Assembly (NCBI GenBank): GCA_022606135.1
Contig: JABYQN010000001.1
Span: 2,542,001 to 2,606,000 of the forward strand
Length of the DNA stretch: 64,000 bases
Reading direction: 5' to 3'
Source: Fomes fomentarius
Lineage: Eukaryota; Basidiomycota; Agaricomycetes; Polyporales; Polyporaceae
Shown here: positions 24,762-36,420 of the stretch, piece after piece
How the letters are laid out: every line of letters starts with the position of its first letter
How positions within the stretch are numbered: position 1 is the first letter of the stretch
Made by a program: the position numbers and the translations under genes
The notes under the pieces: model-generated
The model's input: only the letters and a program-made list of their open reading frames with translations
The model's database searches: none
Told to the model about the DNA's origin: nothing

Positions 24762-25377
24762 TACTAGTTCATCGCACGTTTCAGTCTGTGTCCGTTACTT
24801 GATCCCGAGGGAATCCATCATCTGCGAGCTGCACTTCCAGGTGCACCCATGACTCATGAGGCGTGAGGGAGTTTTTACATTGACCCACTCCCGGCAGGGA
24901 CCTATTGTAGTACAAGATGCAGCGCCCCGCATTCACGCCGGAGTCTGTTAGTCCTCTTCCCACTGGTTTGTTCGGGCTTGAACATCCGACACCAGCTGAT
25001 TTTCCGATCCCTGTCCGCATGGACATGGTATAACTACATGACTATAGTCAGTCGTTGTGAGTCGGACGCGCTCCGATTATGGATCGTGCAGTGCGCTGAA
25101 CCAGATGGTTTTGTGGGCAGGCGTGAGAACGGCTCGGAAGTTTGCTCTTCCACAGCAGCGGCCTCCTCCTCCACTCGGTTGTCGGCCGTGACGTCTCGAG
25201 AAGGACCACTGGCAGGTCCGTGCCACACCGTGACCAATGCAACCTCGCTGCTTCGGATGAAGCGGCAGGATCTACCCCGAACAGGATGTCCGGAAGTACG
25301 CGTGAGACTCGCACCCGTAGTTCTTGTGAGAATGCTCAGTGGTCATCGAAGTGTAGACCATAACCGTAATGTACAGC
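24762..25377. other. Intergenic, no gene seen
   Basis: This is the 3' flank of the monooxygenase gene up to the left edge of the duplicated block. Only short, motif-free frames occur. Confidence 0.55.
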
Positions 25378-25932
25378 CTGAGTAACGTGCATGTAACTGG
25401 GCGTCCCACCGAGTACTCCAACAACTGTCGCGCCTGCTAGCGCAAGCTCGAGTGGTTAACGCTAGATAAGAGGCGCTGTCACTTTACATATACATCTCGA
25501 TGTCATCCTTGCGCGCGAGGCTACCGGAAGCATTCTCAGTGAACACGTTCCGAAGGTTGCGGTGCACGCCTTGGAGTGTCTGAAAGTCCGAGCAAGCGTC
25601 GGAGCTGCCAACTCCGAGTCGACGGTCCATAGAGGTTGTCAGCGTTGTTGTGAAGTACTCGTGAGGACCTCGACTAGGACACGTTGAGATCTTGATTGTT
25701 ATCGTCTGATGAAGACAGTGGATACCGTTCTGATATACAACTGCCGACAGGCTTTTCGAAAGGTTATGGCAATTCCATGCATTGGAACGTGAAATCAAGT
25801 TATGAAGATACAACACGTGCGACTCTCCATCACGACCGACCATGACTCGTAATACAACAAGTGGTTATGCGACGACTGGGCACGCGGAAGTACTCCAGTT
25901 GCACACCCCGAGCCGCCGAGTCCGTGCTCCGC

Positions 25933-26172
25933 TCAGACGACCGCAATGTTGGTGAAGCTGTGGAAGGTGACGGTGGAGTTCACGGGAACGTACACCCCCG
26001 CGCGTTTCGTGTCGTTGGCATTCTTGAAAGCGACGAGCTCCCAGCCTTTGCGGCTCCACGAATCGCGGCCGCCTGCGGTCACCTTGAACCAATTGTCGTC
26101 GCCGTCGCTGTACTTGGAGACGAAGGAGGAGATGTCCTCGTTGGATGCGTTGATCACAATGATGCTCCCCAT
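25933..26172 (-). CDS. Small 79-residue protein of unknown family, copy 1
   Basis: A single-exon gene of 79 aa with no cysteine, no signal peptide and no membrane helix. Copies 2 (30114-30359) and 3 (57312-57554, opposite strand) share the pattern VSKY..GDD.W.K..AGGR.SW.R..WELVAF..AN...RAGVYVP.NS.VTF.SF..I. The alternating hydrophobic residues suggest an all-beta domain, probably cytosolic. Strong protein conservation between divergent DNA copies, with a 2-residue length change in copy 2, shows the reading frame is real. I do not recognise the family and assign no function. A consensus-free leader of about 200 bp separates it from further upstream sequence of the duplicated block. Confidence 0.75.
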   Translation of the reverse strand: MGSIIVINASNEDISSFVSKYSDGDDNWFKVTAGGRDSWSRKGWELVAFKNANDTKRAGVYVPVNSTVTFHSFTNIAVV

Positions 26173-27009
26173 TCTATGAACGCGCGCGGGGGGCGCTGTC
26201 AGCAGTATGAACGGCGAAGACGAGGGAACGAATAGGAAAATGACGGACTTTCAATATGTGGTTTGTTACTCTGGGATGAAGAACTCAGATGAGGAGTTGA
26301 GCAGATGGGTGCAAACTGAATAAAGCGAGTATCAGTCAGCATCCTTATATGAAGAGGTGGATGCTTACAGGACTGCTGAGTGCGATCGCCTGGGGAGGTG
26401 ACCCCCGCAAGTCCTCGTTTATATACTGTTTGTGGCAACCGGGCACTATGAATCTCCGAATGGTCGCGAAGTTGCCTACAACCTTTATGGCTATACTGGC
26501 ACACACCGATACATGAGACCGGTCGGTGTTGGCATTCTGGCCTGACACGTGTTGGCGACGCGGTCGGGGAACTTGAGCTAGAGAGGCCGTCAGTCATTGA
26601 AACGAATACGTAGTCTACCCACACTATGTCTTTCTTAGACTCCCTTTACAATGGATGCATGGTATCTGTCGCGGTTAGCAATACATATCGAAGACAAGCG
26701 CTTCCATCACACGTCTGCATGTCAAGGATGACCGGAGCTAGAAACTCGGACGTGGTTAACACCGGTGAATAACCAGCGCATTATCAGCCAAAACATCGTA
26801 CGTGATAGGATGCGTTGCTTATCTGCACGCTGCTTTCGCCATGTGCACGACATAAGGCGCAACATGGACGTGGATAACATCGTAAAGGAACGTCAAGTGA
26901 TGGTCCCACAATCCGTACCGCAATCTTGTGCGATGTTGTCTCCATTGAGCTCAAATGCAAGACGTGAGTGATACCAGTACGGAGCGACAGAACGTCAACA
27001 CCACTCGAA

Positions 27010-27440
27010 CTACATCGTAACCCGCACGAAGCTCAACGTGCCTAATGAAGACGCGAGCAGCTCCAACAGCCGCTGACTCTCCTGACGCTGTGCCTCAGCG
27101 AGGTTCTCAAGGGCCTGCTGCAGCTCCGGGTTGGAAGCAAGCACGTCTCCGTGGATGCGGAGAAACACGTTCATGAACGTCTGTACCGCTTCGAAGTCTC
27201 GGTGTGAGTGCAATCGATGGGTGAGGGCGTCAAGGAAGAGGCATCGATCGAGACGAGCGATCGGAGCTCAAGGTCCATAGCTGGGGGTGGGGCGACTTCG
27301 CGTGGTCGAAGCGGTCCTCGTCTGCATCCGCGCTGGTTTGGTTTGTTGCGCAGCTGCCAGGATGATTTCGAGGTTGATGAGTGTCTGCCAACGGGGAGGA
27401 GGGTGAATGTGATGGGTTCGCCCTGGAGTTCAGTGGTCAT
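27010..27440 (-). pseudogene. Truncated UTP21 3' end (pseudogene fragment)
   Basis: The segment corresponds to the last exons of the intact UTP21 gene at 31169-34747. It keeps the family tail (EAVQTFMNVFLRIHGDV and the C-terminus to the stop) and the stretch around FTLLP. Most of the region encoding the TLPGVE linker is deleted. Another roughly 8-bp deletion near 27240 (missing the MQIF codons) throws the frame off. Everything upstream, including all WD repeats, is absent. No protein with a UTP21 function can be made from it. The last 230 bp are almost identical to the intact gene, pointing to a recent sequence exchange. Confidence 0.88.
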
Positions 27441-27603
27441 TGAAAGTCTGAACCTAACGAGGCGAAGGAAGCTCAGCCACGCGAGAAAAGTGGCGAGATC
27501 CATTGAAGTCCATTGAAGTTAACGTCCTTACCTGACTCAAACTGTCTCCCCACGCACCTATGCCTCTACGATATTTATACTTCAGCTTGTCGTGAACGTC
27601 ACC

Positions 27604-29165
27604 TTACGACCTCGTCCGCATGTCCCGCGCACACCAGGACGAACCTGCACCCTGGTGGCCCAAGTTTCCCATCGCTACCGGCGGGCCGGTCACGATCTTG
27701 AAAGTGACATTCGCGTTGGGCCAGTCGTGCGATGATGCGTCTTCATCGGTCACGAAAGATACGACGAGGTTTCCATCTGAAGTCTGCACAGTCTGCGATG
27801 CGCCAGCTGTGTGTCACAAGGAGAGTGCAGAGTCAGGTCAGACGGGTTCAGGGAAGGAGAAGGACATGCCATTGCTGTTCGAGATGCTCCAGAGTCCAGA
27901 CGGAGAACAGCCCTCCAGAGCAGCCCTCAGTCGTCTCGAATACTGTACCATTTCACTCAATTCGATAGTGCCTGTGAGGCGTGACACCTCCAAACGGCCT
28001 GCACAATACGACAACAGCTGGTGTGCCAACGGATGACAGAGGTCGGGTTTCAACCGATCACTCGCCCCGACGGTACTTAGCGCCCACATCACCCTGTTAC
28101 AAGCGCCGAAGATTCGACCATTCGGAGGGGTCCGTGACGTGTGACAAGTCGGATTGAGTGAATTGGTACAGTAGTAGTACGCATATTAGCTTCTGCGCGC
28201 CGTTCAAGTTACTGCAGTCTACCATCCGGGCACGCCGACTCAGCTCCCAGCGTCGGAAAGGCATATGGTGTGACGTACTTGCGCACCCCGGCATGCCGTC
28301 TCTGCAGCGGTCGTGCCTCCAGCAACAGTGTCTCCGGGCTGGACCACGTCTTGCCGTTATCCCGCGATGTCTGCAAGAGGATGCCCTGGTCCCGGGCCGC
28401 CGTTGTCATTCTCCGAAGCGCAATGCCGTCCTGGAGCATCCCGACGACCGCATGAACGGCTCGCTGTAGAGAGGAACATGTTTGGTGAGGTTTCTGTCGT
28501 CTACATCCATTCCAATCGGCGTTGGACTGTCATCGCCGGTACGTTGTAACGCATTATATCCACGGTCACCATGTGCACGGCGAATCCTATGCCTCGCTAT
28601 GCCTCGGTACGTAGCCACTGAAGATCAATTCACGACCCCGCGTCGAATACGCGAGATTCAAGATTGAACAGCTGCCATTTCACCCAGAAAACGCAGAACA
28701 AGACCAGCGAGCACCCAGGCAGCCAGCGCAGAGTGCGCCCGAGCCGCAAAGTCCGGCAAACATTCGAATTTACGCACGCGCAAAAACCCGTTATTGGTCG
28801 CAGTCGCCGCGCCCTGGCTCAAGAATGCCCATGCCTTGCTCCGGTCGTGCGAAATGGTCGTCGTGATCCTGTACTACGTCGGGGTTCGGTGCGTGTCCAG
28901 GTCGTGATTGCGGAGCGCAGCCACTGGCACGTACTCCCCGCCGTTCGCGAGCTGGAGGAGAACGTTATCCAAGTCTTTGTCCGAGCGCACGATCTCGCCC
29001 CAGGACGAGAACGTCTCCCCGCCGTCCGTCGAGCGAGGTGACGCGCGGGTATGCGTCCCCGCCGCCTGGGAAGAGGTCTATTGCAACGTGGGGCACATGT
29101 GGCGGACGAGCGGCGACCGTGATTAGAGGGGCGAGGAAGGTAAGGAGGCCGCGCGGACGAGCCAT
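27604..29165 (-). pseudogene. Decayed GH93-like exo-arabinanase (sialidase-superfamily) gene
   Basis: Pieces of a secreted six-bladed propeller glycosidase appear in order on the minus strand. They are a signal peptide (MARPRGLLTFLAPLITVAA, from 29165), AYPRVTSLDG, STDGGETFSSWGEIV and DLDNVLLQLANGG. Next come RNHDLD, YRITTTISHDRSKAWAFL, YSEPFMR, VVGMLQDG, ASENDNG, RDQGILLQTSRDNGKTWS and finally TSDGNLVVSFVTDED..WPNA near 27789. These match the GH93 layout, including Asp-box repeats. The pieces lie in different frames: shifts occur near 29030 and within 28380-28460 (three changes in under 80 bp). An in-frame TAG sits at 28874-28876, directly before the YRITTT piece. Introns cannot explain shifts this close together, so I call it dead. 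It lies between the two copies of the duplicated block. Confidence 0.8.
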
Positions 29166-29264
29166 TGTTGGTATTGAACTAGTGGTGCGAGTCTCTGATT
29201 ATGAAGATGTCATGGCCACCGGACCTTCTGAGCTTAAGAGATAAGTACCCCCGAACTCATATTA

Positions 29265-31490
29265 CTGAGTAACGCGCATGTCACTGGGCGTGCCAGTCAA
29301 TCTTAGTACCGGTCGTACTCCAAAACCTGTCGCACATTATGCTCAGGCTAGCGCACTAGTGAGCTCGAGTGGTTAACGGTAGATGAGAGCCCGACGGTGT
29401 TCTCACTCTACAGATGCATATCGATAGCATCACGATGCTACTTGGGAAGATATGCAGAGTATAGTCCAGGAGCATAGGTACATGGCACAGCGACTGTTCT
29501 TATTTAAATACATCACTGCGACGCGCTAGCACAATAAGTGTAACCGATTCGCATCCAGGATATCCCAAGCCGTTGGGTAAGCCGCGAGCAGGTCCGAAGT
29601 ACCACCCACCTCCCCCGGTCCGTTGACCGAGGGGCCCGTCGGCATTCTCATTCTATGTCTATGTAAGTGAACAAGTTCTGATGGTGCGGTGCAAGCTATC
29701 TGGACTGCCTGAAAGTCCGAGCAAGCGGAGCTGACTCCGAGTAGACGATCTGGTCTATAGATCTTGTAGGTGGAAGCACAGTTATTGTGAAATCCTCGTA
29801 AGGACCTCCGCACGTTGACATCTTAGTTGGTTTTTGGAGGGACAACCTGTTCGGCCCCCACGGCTAATTGTAGATGCATGTGCTTCGTCACCTTTAGGGC
29901 TGACTCATCTGCCAGTGATACCGTTCTGCCTTGCAATTCCCGACAGGCATCGAAAGGTTATGGCAATTCGATGCATTGGAACGTGAAGTCAGGTTATGAA
30001 GATACAACGCGCGCGATACATCATGACTCGGAACAGAACAGGTGGTTATGCGACGGCTTGGAACTCGGAAGTAGTCCAGTTGAGCACCCCGAGCCGCCGA
30101 GTCCGTGCCCCGCTCAGGCGACCGCGATGTTGGTGAAGCTGTGGAAGGTGACGGTGGAATTCACGGGAACGTACACTCCCGCACGATAGGTGTTGTTGGC
30201 ATTCTTGAAAGCGACGAGCTCCCAGCTGCCACGGCCCCAGGAATCACGGCCGCCTGCAGCCACCTTGAACCAATTGTCGTCGCCATTGCTGTTGGAGTAC
30301 TTGGAGATGAAGGAGGAAATTTCCTCGTTGGATGCGTTGATCACGATGATGCTCCCCATTCTATGAAGGCGGGGGTTGTCAATATGAACGGCGAGGATGG
30401 AGGAACGGGATAGGCAAATGACGAACTTTCAGTATGCGGCTTGTTGCTGGAATAAAGGACTCAAATAGACGATGGGTGCAAACTGAACCAAGGTAGTGTC
30501 AGTGAGTATCCTTGGTAAGTGAGGAGATGAGTGCTTACACGACTGTTGAGTGCGATCGCCTGGGGACTTGACCCCTCACAAGTCCTCATTATATACCGTG
30601 TATGCCAACCGGGCACTATGAATCTCCGAATGAATCCCGAAGTGACCTACATTCCTCCTTGACACGCCGATACACGAGACCGGTCGGTGTCATTCTCGCC
30701 TGACATGTGTTGGCGACGCGGTCGGGGAACTTGAAGTAGAGAGGCCGTCAGTCAGTGAAGGGAATACGTAGTCTACTCACACTCTGTCTTTCTTAGACTC
30801 CCTTGATAATGGATGCATGATATCTATCGCGGTTAGCAATACATATCGAAGACAAGCGCTGCCATCACACGTCTGCATGTCAAAGATCGACCGAAGCGAG
30901 AAGCTCGGACGTGGTTAACACCGGTGAATAACCAGCGCATTATCAGCCAAAACATCGTACGTGATAGGATGCGTTGCTTATCTGCACGCTGCTTTCGCCA
31001 TGTGCACGACATAAGGCGCAACATGGACGTGGATAACATCGTAAAGGAACGTCAAGTGATGGTCCCACAATCCGTACCGCAATCTTGTGCGATGTTGTCT
31101 CCATTGAGCTCAAATGCAAGACGTGAGTGATACCAGTACGGAGCGACAGAACGTCAACACCACTCGAACTACATCGTAACCCGCACGAAGCTCAACGTGC
31201 CTAATGAAGACGCGAGCAGCTCCAACAACCGCTGACTCTCCTGACGCTGTGCCTCAGCGAGGTTCTCAAGGGCCTGCTGCAGCTCCGGGTTGGAAGCAAG
31301 CACGTCTCCGTGGATGCGGAGAAACACGTTCATGAACGTCTGTACCGCTTCGAAGTCTCGGTGTGAGTGCAATCGATGGGTGAGGGCGTCAAGGAAGATT
31401 TGCATGGCATCGAGCGAGACGAGCGATCGGAGCTCAAGGTCCATAGCTGCGGGGGAGAGTGACTTCGCATGGTTGAAGAAGTCCTCGTCT
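29265..31490. repeat. Duplicated block, copy B
   Basis: This is the partner of 25378-27500. It contains the second 80-residue protein gene and overlaps the 3' end of the intact UTP21 gene, so copy B is likely the ancestral position and copy A the derived one. The left part (29265-30000) is longer than in copy A because of indels. The tract 30904-31398 is the near-identical segment. Confidence 0.9.
30114..30359 (-). CDS. Small 81-residue protein of unknown family, copy 2
   Basis: Single exon, 81 aa, same family as 25933-26172 and 57312-57554. It differs from copy 1 at about a dozen residues and has a two-residue insertion in the SKYSNSNGDD loop. The core AGGRDSWGRGSWELVAF and AGVYVPVNSTVTFHSFTNIAV are kept. 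It has no cysteine, secretion signal or transmembrane segment. It sits tail-downstream of UTP21 on the same strand, about 800 bp past its stop. Its function is unknown. Confidence 0.75.
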   Translation of the reverse strand: MGSIIVINASNEEISSFISKYSNSNGDDNWFKVAAGGRDSWGRGSWELVAFKNANNTYRAGVYVPVNSTVTFHSFTNIAVA

Positions 31491-34400
31491 GCATCACATC
31501 ATTATTAGGCCAATACAGTCAACCCATAGACAATGAATGGAGTACGTACAATCTGCAGACTCGCTCTCGTGGGCCTCAGCAAGCTTCTGGTAGAACACAC
31601 TCTCGGTCGACTCGGCCGCGCGTTGTAGTCGTTTCGTCGGCTTCTTCGCTTCCTCCGCTATCTTCGCCTCGGGGGCGAACCGGTGCTCGACCCCAGGAAG
31701 CGTGGGCAGGAAGAATGGTGCCTTATCAGGCTGCTTTGGCGGCTCTTTTGGTTTGTTGCGCTGCTGGATGACTTCGAGGTTGAGGAGCGTTTGCCAGCGG
31801 GAGCGGGGGAGGAGGGTGAATGTGACAAGTTCGCCGTTGAGCTGCGGAGGGGTCGAGAAGATGTCCGCAGGCTGCTCTTGGACTGTGAGTGCGGAGAGCG
31901 CGTCTAGTGCTAGATACAGCCTGTATGAGACGGGGCGTAGAACCGCATAATGCAACATCGTACCTTCATCTTCTGCGACGCCTTGCATCGATGGGAGAGA
32001 GACATCGACGATGTCGTCCTCTGATATGCTCTGGAACGGAGTTTCGGCATATTGTGCGCGATTGGCCCTTACAAAGTGACGTTAGGCGTGGCGCATTCTA
32101 CATAGGAGTGTTGACATACCATAGGTAGACGCCTACAGTGTCGACATGGGACGTGGCCAAGAAATCGTTTGTCGGGGAAAACGATATGCTGGTCGCGACA
32201 CTCGAAGTGCGGAACAGGTCGATCAGTCGCCCCGTGGGTACGTCAAATGTGCGGATGACTGAATCCATAGACGCTGTTACAAGCCATCTAGAGTCTGGCG
32301 AGAACGTCTGCGGGAATAAATGAGTAACATGTTACACTAAAAGACAAGAACAGTCTGTACCACGTCGAGAACGCGCCCGCGGAATCCAGCGAGCTCACGG
32401 ACAATGCGGCGCGTCTCGATGTCAACGATGCGTACAACAAGGTCATCACAGATGACGGCGAGCAAACCACTGTCACGATGAAGCGTGATGGACACTGCCG
32501 CAGATGGTAGGACCAATGCGTGGTCTAGAACAGCGGTGTGGAAGTCGAAGAACTGCCAATGATGAAATCGTCAAGATGCGTCGTGGTGGCGATGAGGAGA
32601 ATACCATACATTGAGTGTGCCGTCGAGTGTGCTAGCCACCACGATTCTGTCGAGCGCATCGCTAGCCAGGCCCGTGATACATCGCTCCTCTTTCTTCTTG
32701 TTCCCACTAGGACGGAAGCGACTTGCGACGTTTGGCGGACATGCACCAACGTGGAACGTCCGCCGGAGTATACCTGATTGCATATTGTACATGTTGATCA
32801 CGCCAGTCGATGAGGCTGTCAGACCGAAATTTCCGCATGCTGTAACACATACAGTCTATGCAATCCCGATGAGCTAATCACCGTATAACACCGCAAACTC
32901 ATAGAGGCTACCTTGACGGAGCCCATCGTCGTTCCCTTTTTCTTCTCTCCCGTTATGTTAAAGACGTGCTTACCGACACGCTTGTCTTTCATGGTCCATG
33001 TTCGTGCCACGGCTTCGTCTGTATGAGCAGTCAAAATATCATCCCAATCCTTCGTACGAGTTGTAGAGTACGACAGGGCGGTGATGGCCGGGTACTTCAA
33101 TGACGTGATGGGGATCGAAAGACTTGTTGCCTTCTTTGCAAGTGAACCTGGCACAAAGTTTGACTCTATCGTTCGAACAAATACCACGTGCGAGGATTGT
33201 GCTGACCTTGACTTAGTTCAAAGCTTCGTGAGTCCCGTACGACACTCGTACAGCGTAAGCTGCGATCACGAGAAGCAGTAAGTATTTGTTTCCCGTCTTC
33301 ACCATAATATCTGATGATATGCGGCGGTGCATGGTGCCCTGACCGGAACTTGAGGAGCCTCGGTGCTTCGGTTGGTGAGTCGAATAACCATTGCTGTGGG
33401 GACCAATCAGCATGTTATCTAGAATTCTGCGGCAGAGAGGATCACTTTGACACTGTTGTCCCCTCCTGAGCTGACAAGCACAGGTTGACCTGGAACCCAC
33501 TCGAGCGCCGTAACAGCGCCGTCATGCGCTCCACGTACTATGTGTAAAAGCCGTCCGCCTGCGTTTAAATCCCAAAGCGCGATGTGTCCTGTAGACGAGG
33601 CTGTAGCTAGTACTGGATGTCCATCTGTGGCGAAGGCGACGAATCAGGGGTGGTAGAGAGATATCATACCCTGTCGGGAACACACACCACTGCGGAAGGA
33701 CATGGCTCTGATGCTGCCATCCTGCATGACCATACGCATCAATCGTTCATCAGCGCGGATGTCATACACTGATATCTCGCCCGACGAGAAACCGATGCCA
33801 ATAACATCTATGGCAGGTGAGCGGGCGAGCGCCGTGATGGCGGCAGACGCAGTTTTGGATGGCGACGTCAACAACGATGCCGCAGAAAATGTGTGGATGA
33901 GAGTTCTGACCGAAAGTCAACGTATGAGTCTCCGCGCGTACGCAGCATTTACGAGATTACTGACTGGGTACGGATATTCCACAATTGCATACTGCCTTGG
34001 CTGCTCGCAACTAACACCTTGTTGAGGTATGTCGCGGGGTGGTGCAGCGTGATGGCTGTAAAGCCAGGCTCAAATTGGATAGTTGTTTGAAGATCTACTA
34101 CAGCAGTCAACACACTCTGTCATCTTGCAGAACCCTTGAGTCTTACCTCCACTCTCCGTGTCCCATACAAGTAGTCGACTCCCATCGTCAGTGAGCGCGA
34201 GCAATTGCGTCCCAAAAACAAGTATTTGTGTTAAAGGAGTCTCCAGAGGGTTGGCGAGGCGATCTACCTACGGAGAGATCAAAATGCAGTACACGGACGA
34301 AGTAGGGCCTGTTAGACATACCTCTTTCCCTCGGAGATATTTTATGGCATACGGCCCAGCAGATACCCACACAGCATTCCCATCCATGGCCATTGAAGTT

Positions 34401-34747
34401 ATAGGGGCAGGCGCATCCGGACCTGAAACATAGTGGTTTACTATATTCCACAACAAACGTGGGGGTGTATAGCTGCACTCACCAACAAATAAGAGGCCCA
34501 TCTTACCACCTTCCCACATAGCCCAAGCCTTTCCGAGGCAGGTCACCAGATGTATCCTGAGCCCATCTGTAGCTCCCTTGTGGGAACGTGTCTGGAGAAC
34601 AAACGGGACACCGTTGGTGATGAGACCGAGAGCACGGAAGGGCGCGAATAGACGGGGTTCAAGTTTCGAAAGTTGAGAGTCAGTAGTTTCTACTCGGGCG
34701 CGTTTTCTTGGAGGAGGACTTGAGCGCATCTCGATATTGGCACCCAT
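31169..34747 (-). CDS. UTP21: U3 snoRNP / SSU processome WD-repeat protein UTP21 (WDR36)
   Basis: Fourteen exons: 34483-34747, 34322-34422, 34147-34267, 33965-34097, 33688-33905, 33446-33624, 33207-33393, 32912-33147, 32610-32855, 32361-32552, 32120-32307, 31964-32067, 31550-31903, 31169-31488. They join to 947 aa. UTP21 is a tandem beta-propeller subunit of the UTP-B complex needed for 18S rRNA maturation in the nucleolus. Family signatures are LFAPFRALGLITNGVPF at the N-terminus, HHPATYLNKVLV, and FRSGHHAPPHIIRYYG. Further on are DRSLRCTSV, the very typical KDWDDILTAHTDEAVARTW, and ACGNFGLTASSTG. The Utp21 C-terminal domain runs from TLPGVE to EAVQTFMNVFLRIHGDV. The intron before exon 7 uses GTGATC, a weak donor. 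The 3' end is duplicated at 27010-27440. Confidence 0.95.
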
Positions 34748-35779
34748 AATTCGGCGATACTCCAGCTTTATGGGACCAGAGGGGCCTGACGGAGGAGAAT
34801 AGAGCGGACTCGGATGTCCCGCTGACGATCAAGCGCGTTCACGGGGGAAATTTCGCGCACGTGATCACGTCCCCGCAGATAAGATTAGATGAAAAGTCCA
34901 CTGACTCGGAACTTCGACTCTCTCACTGGTATGAGGATGCATGAGTATGTCTCCGTTGCTGACCATGCCGAAAAGATGATAGTCGAACTTCCTTGTCATG
35001 GTAACCCCAATACCTCGCTACCAGGCGTCGGCGGTGTGCGCTCTTAGTAGTAGATGCAGGTGCTTGTGCTGACCATGGCGACGTTTCTCCATTCAAGTAC
35101 ATACTTACCCTCCCCTCAAATCGGACAGAAGTACGTAGTCCGCTCTCGTCTCACCTTAACACCGTACCTGTAGCCTATTTGCTCTTGACAGATAACATGG
35201 CATATTCTACCACGACCGCAAGCCTCTTGTCTCGACTATTGGTTGTGTGGATTCGCGTCAAGACGAGGAAGTGACACAAAGACCATGGCTTTGCTGATTC
35301 AAGGTGTCTGTACTCATTCGCTTCAATTGGTATAGCTTGGTAATTACGACAACACGGACATGCTCTAGTCTCAAACCAAGACCGTCCACGCATCAGTGTT
35401 GGATGGGTTTGTATCGAACCTAGGAACCTTATATGTACGAAAGTTGATGATTCCCGCACAGCACTTCAAAATCGGCCCTCGCAGCGATCCGACCTGTTGT
35501 ACATACACGCCCACGAACGAGCATCCCAAGCTGATAAAACCCGAAACACAATCCTTGCGAGCGCTGTTAGCCCTGGATGGCAAAGGTGGCAAGGTAGGTG
35601 GGGCTTGACTCAGCGCGAGTTGTAGGCCGTGTCTTTACGATAAGGCCCAACATGGAACTAAGCGGGTCCCCTCGGTGTACAAGTACCACGTTGAACCCAC
35701 CAGGATGCCTCCGGAGCTCAGTCGCACCTCACCTTCACGAACTCGCCCGTTCGTTCTTCCACGTCCTCCTCATCTTACG
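34748..35779. other. Intergenic: UTP21 upstream region, no further gene
   Basis: It contains one strong GATA-type site, GCAGATAAGATTAGATG at 34875-34891, about 130 bp upstream of the UTP21 start; this shares GATTAGAT with the siderophore promoter elements. Otherwise I see only short frames and nothing coding. Confidence 0.5.
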
Positions 35780-36093
35780 ACGCCATACGTTTTGTCATCC
35801 TTCCCTTCGCTCTCGCAGGTCTGGTCACTGCCGTCCACCTAACCGCGAAGTGCGCCTCATTCAGTTCAAGAACGGTCAGGACGCACAGACTCTCAACCGC
35901 AAGTTCACGTCGCTGGCTAGTAGCTCAGCGTGCACATCCGGCGAGAGCGCGTGCATCAATGGTGCATATGCGCAATGCGTCAATGGCCAACATACCCATC
36001 AGTATCACCTGTGACACCGATCAAGATGCCACCGAGCGTATCGCGCACACCGGCGCATCTGGTGGTCTTCGAGGACGGGATGTTGAGGCGTGA
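35780..36093 (+). pseudogene. Broken CBM19-like secreted cysteine protein, copy 1
   Basis: It resembles the intact gene at 37137-37674. A signal-peptide-like stretch (ILPFALAGLVTAV) is followed by FKNGQDAQTLNRKFTSLA and CTSGESACINGAYAQCVNG. The part encoding the middle (F..PCN.GLRCFALPLVLSPGT) is deleted. After the deletion the frame changes by one: SITCDTDQDATERIAHTGASGG continues in another frame to a TGA at 36091. The deletion removes two of the expected cysteines. It is very unlikely to give a folded product. Confidence 0.75.
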
Positions 36094-36119
36094 GTCTCGG
36101 TCACAGCCCCTTGGGTCTC

Positions 36120-36420
36120 CGTTCGATGGTAAACTTCAGCCCCATTCAGTCGTGCTTGGCAACAGCCGCCAGGTTCAGGCTCTGAAACACAGAATAGGAA
36201 GTTCTAGACCCTTGGCGCAATCTCACCGTGCACATCCAGCGAGATGACTGGCAACTCGCGCAGTGCGCCAACGGCAAGTCCGTGATGTTCCCTTGCAACG
36301 CTAGCCTGAAGTGCTTGGCAGCGGTTCTCTCCCCAACTATGTACATAGTTCCCTTACCATGCTTCTCCACGCTCTATTGGCGATCTGTGACCTTACAGTT
36401 TAGTTTGTGACACTGGCCGT
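36120..36420 (+). pseudogene. Broken CBM19-like secreted cysteine protein, copy 2
   Basis: It is more decayed than copy 1. Recognisable scraps are NSRQVQAL (compare NGRQAQAL in the intact gene), QCANGKSVMFPCNASLKCLAAVLSPT, and SLVCDT near 36410. They lie in shifted frames with stops between them, and the signal peptide is gone. The order and spacing still follow the intact gene at 37137-37674. Confidence 0.65.

Larger units (their letters stand above)
25378..27500. repeat. Duplicated block, copy A
   Basis: This is the partner of 29265-31490; matching points are about 3.9-4.16 kb apart. Both copies start with a similar run (ctgagtaacg[tc]gcatgt), contain the gene for an 80-residue protein, and end in the 3' part of UTP21. 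Most of the block matches copy B at roughly 85-90% by eye, with small indels. The tract 26745-27239 matches 30904-31398 almost perfectly (one difference seen). Copy A is the degraded one: its UTP21 part is a pseudogene. Confidence 0.9.

Noticed and set aside
25464..25470. AGATAAG site left of the small-protein gene
   Set aside because: It is absent from the matching position in copy B (AGATGAG there) and stands alone without the extended consensus, so it is likely chance.
26765..26971. 68-codon frame, identical at 30924-31130
   Set aside because: The identity comes from the near-identical tract of the duplicated block. There is no homologue pattern, and the opposite strand is the UTP21 3' flank.
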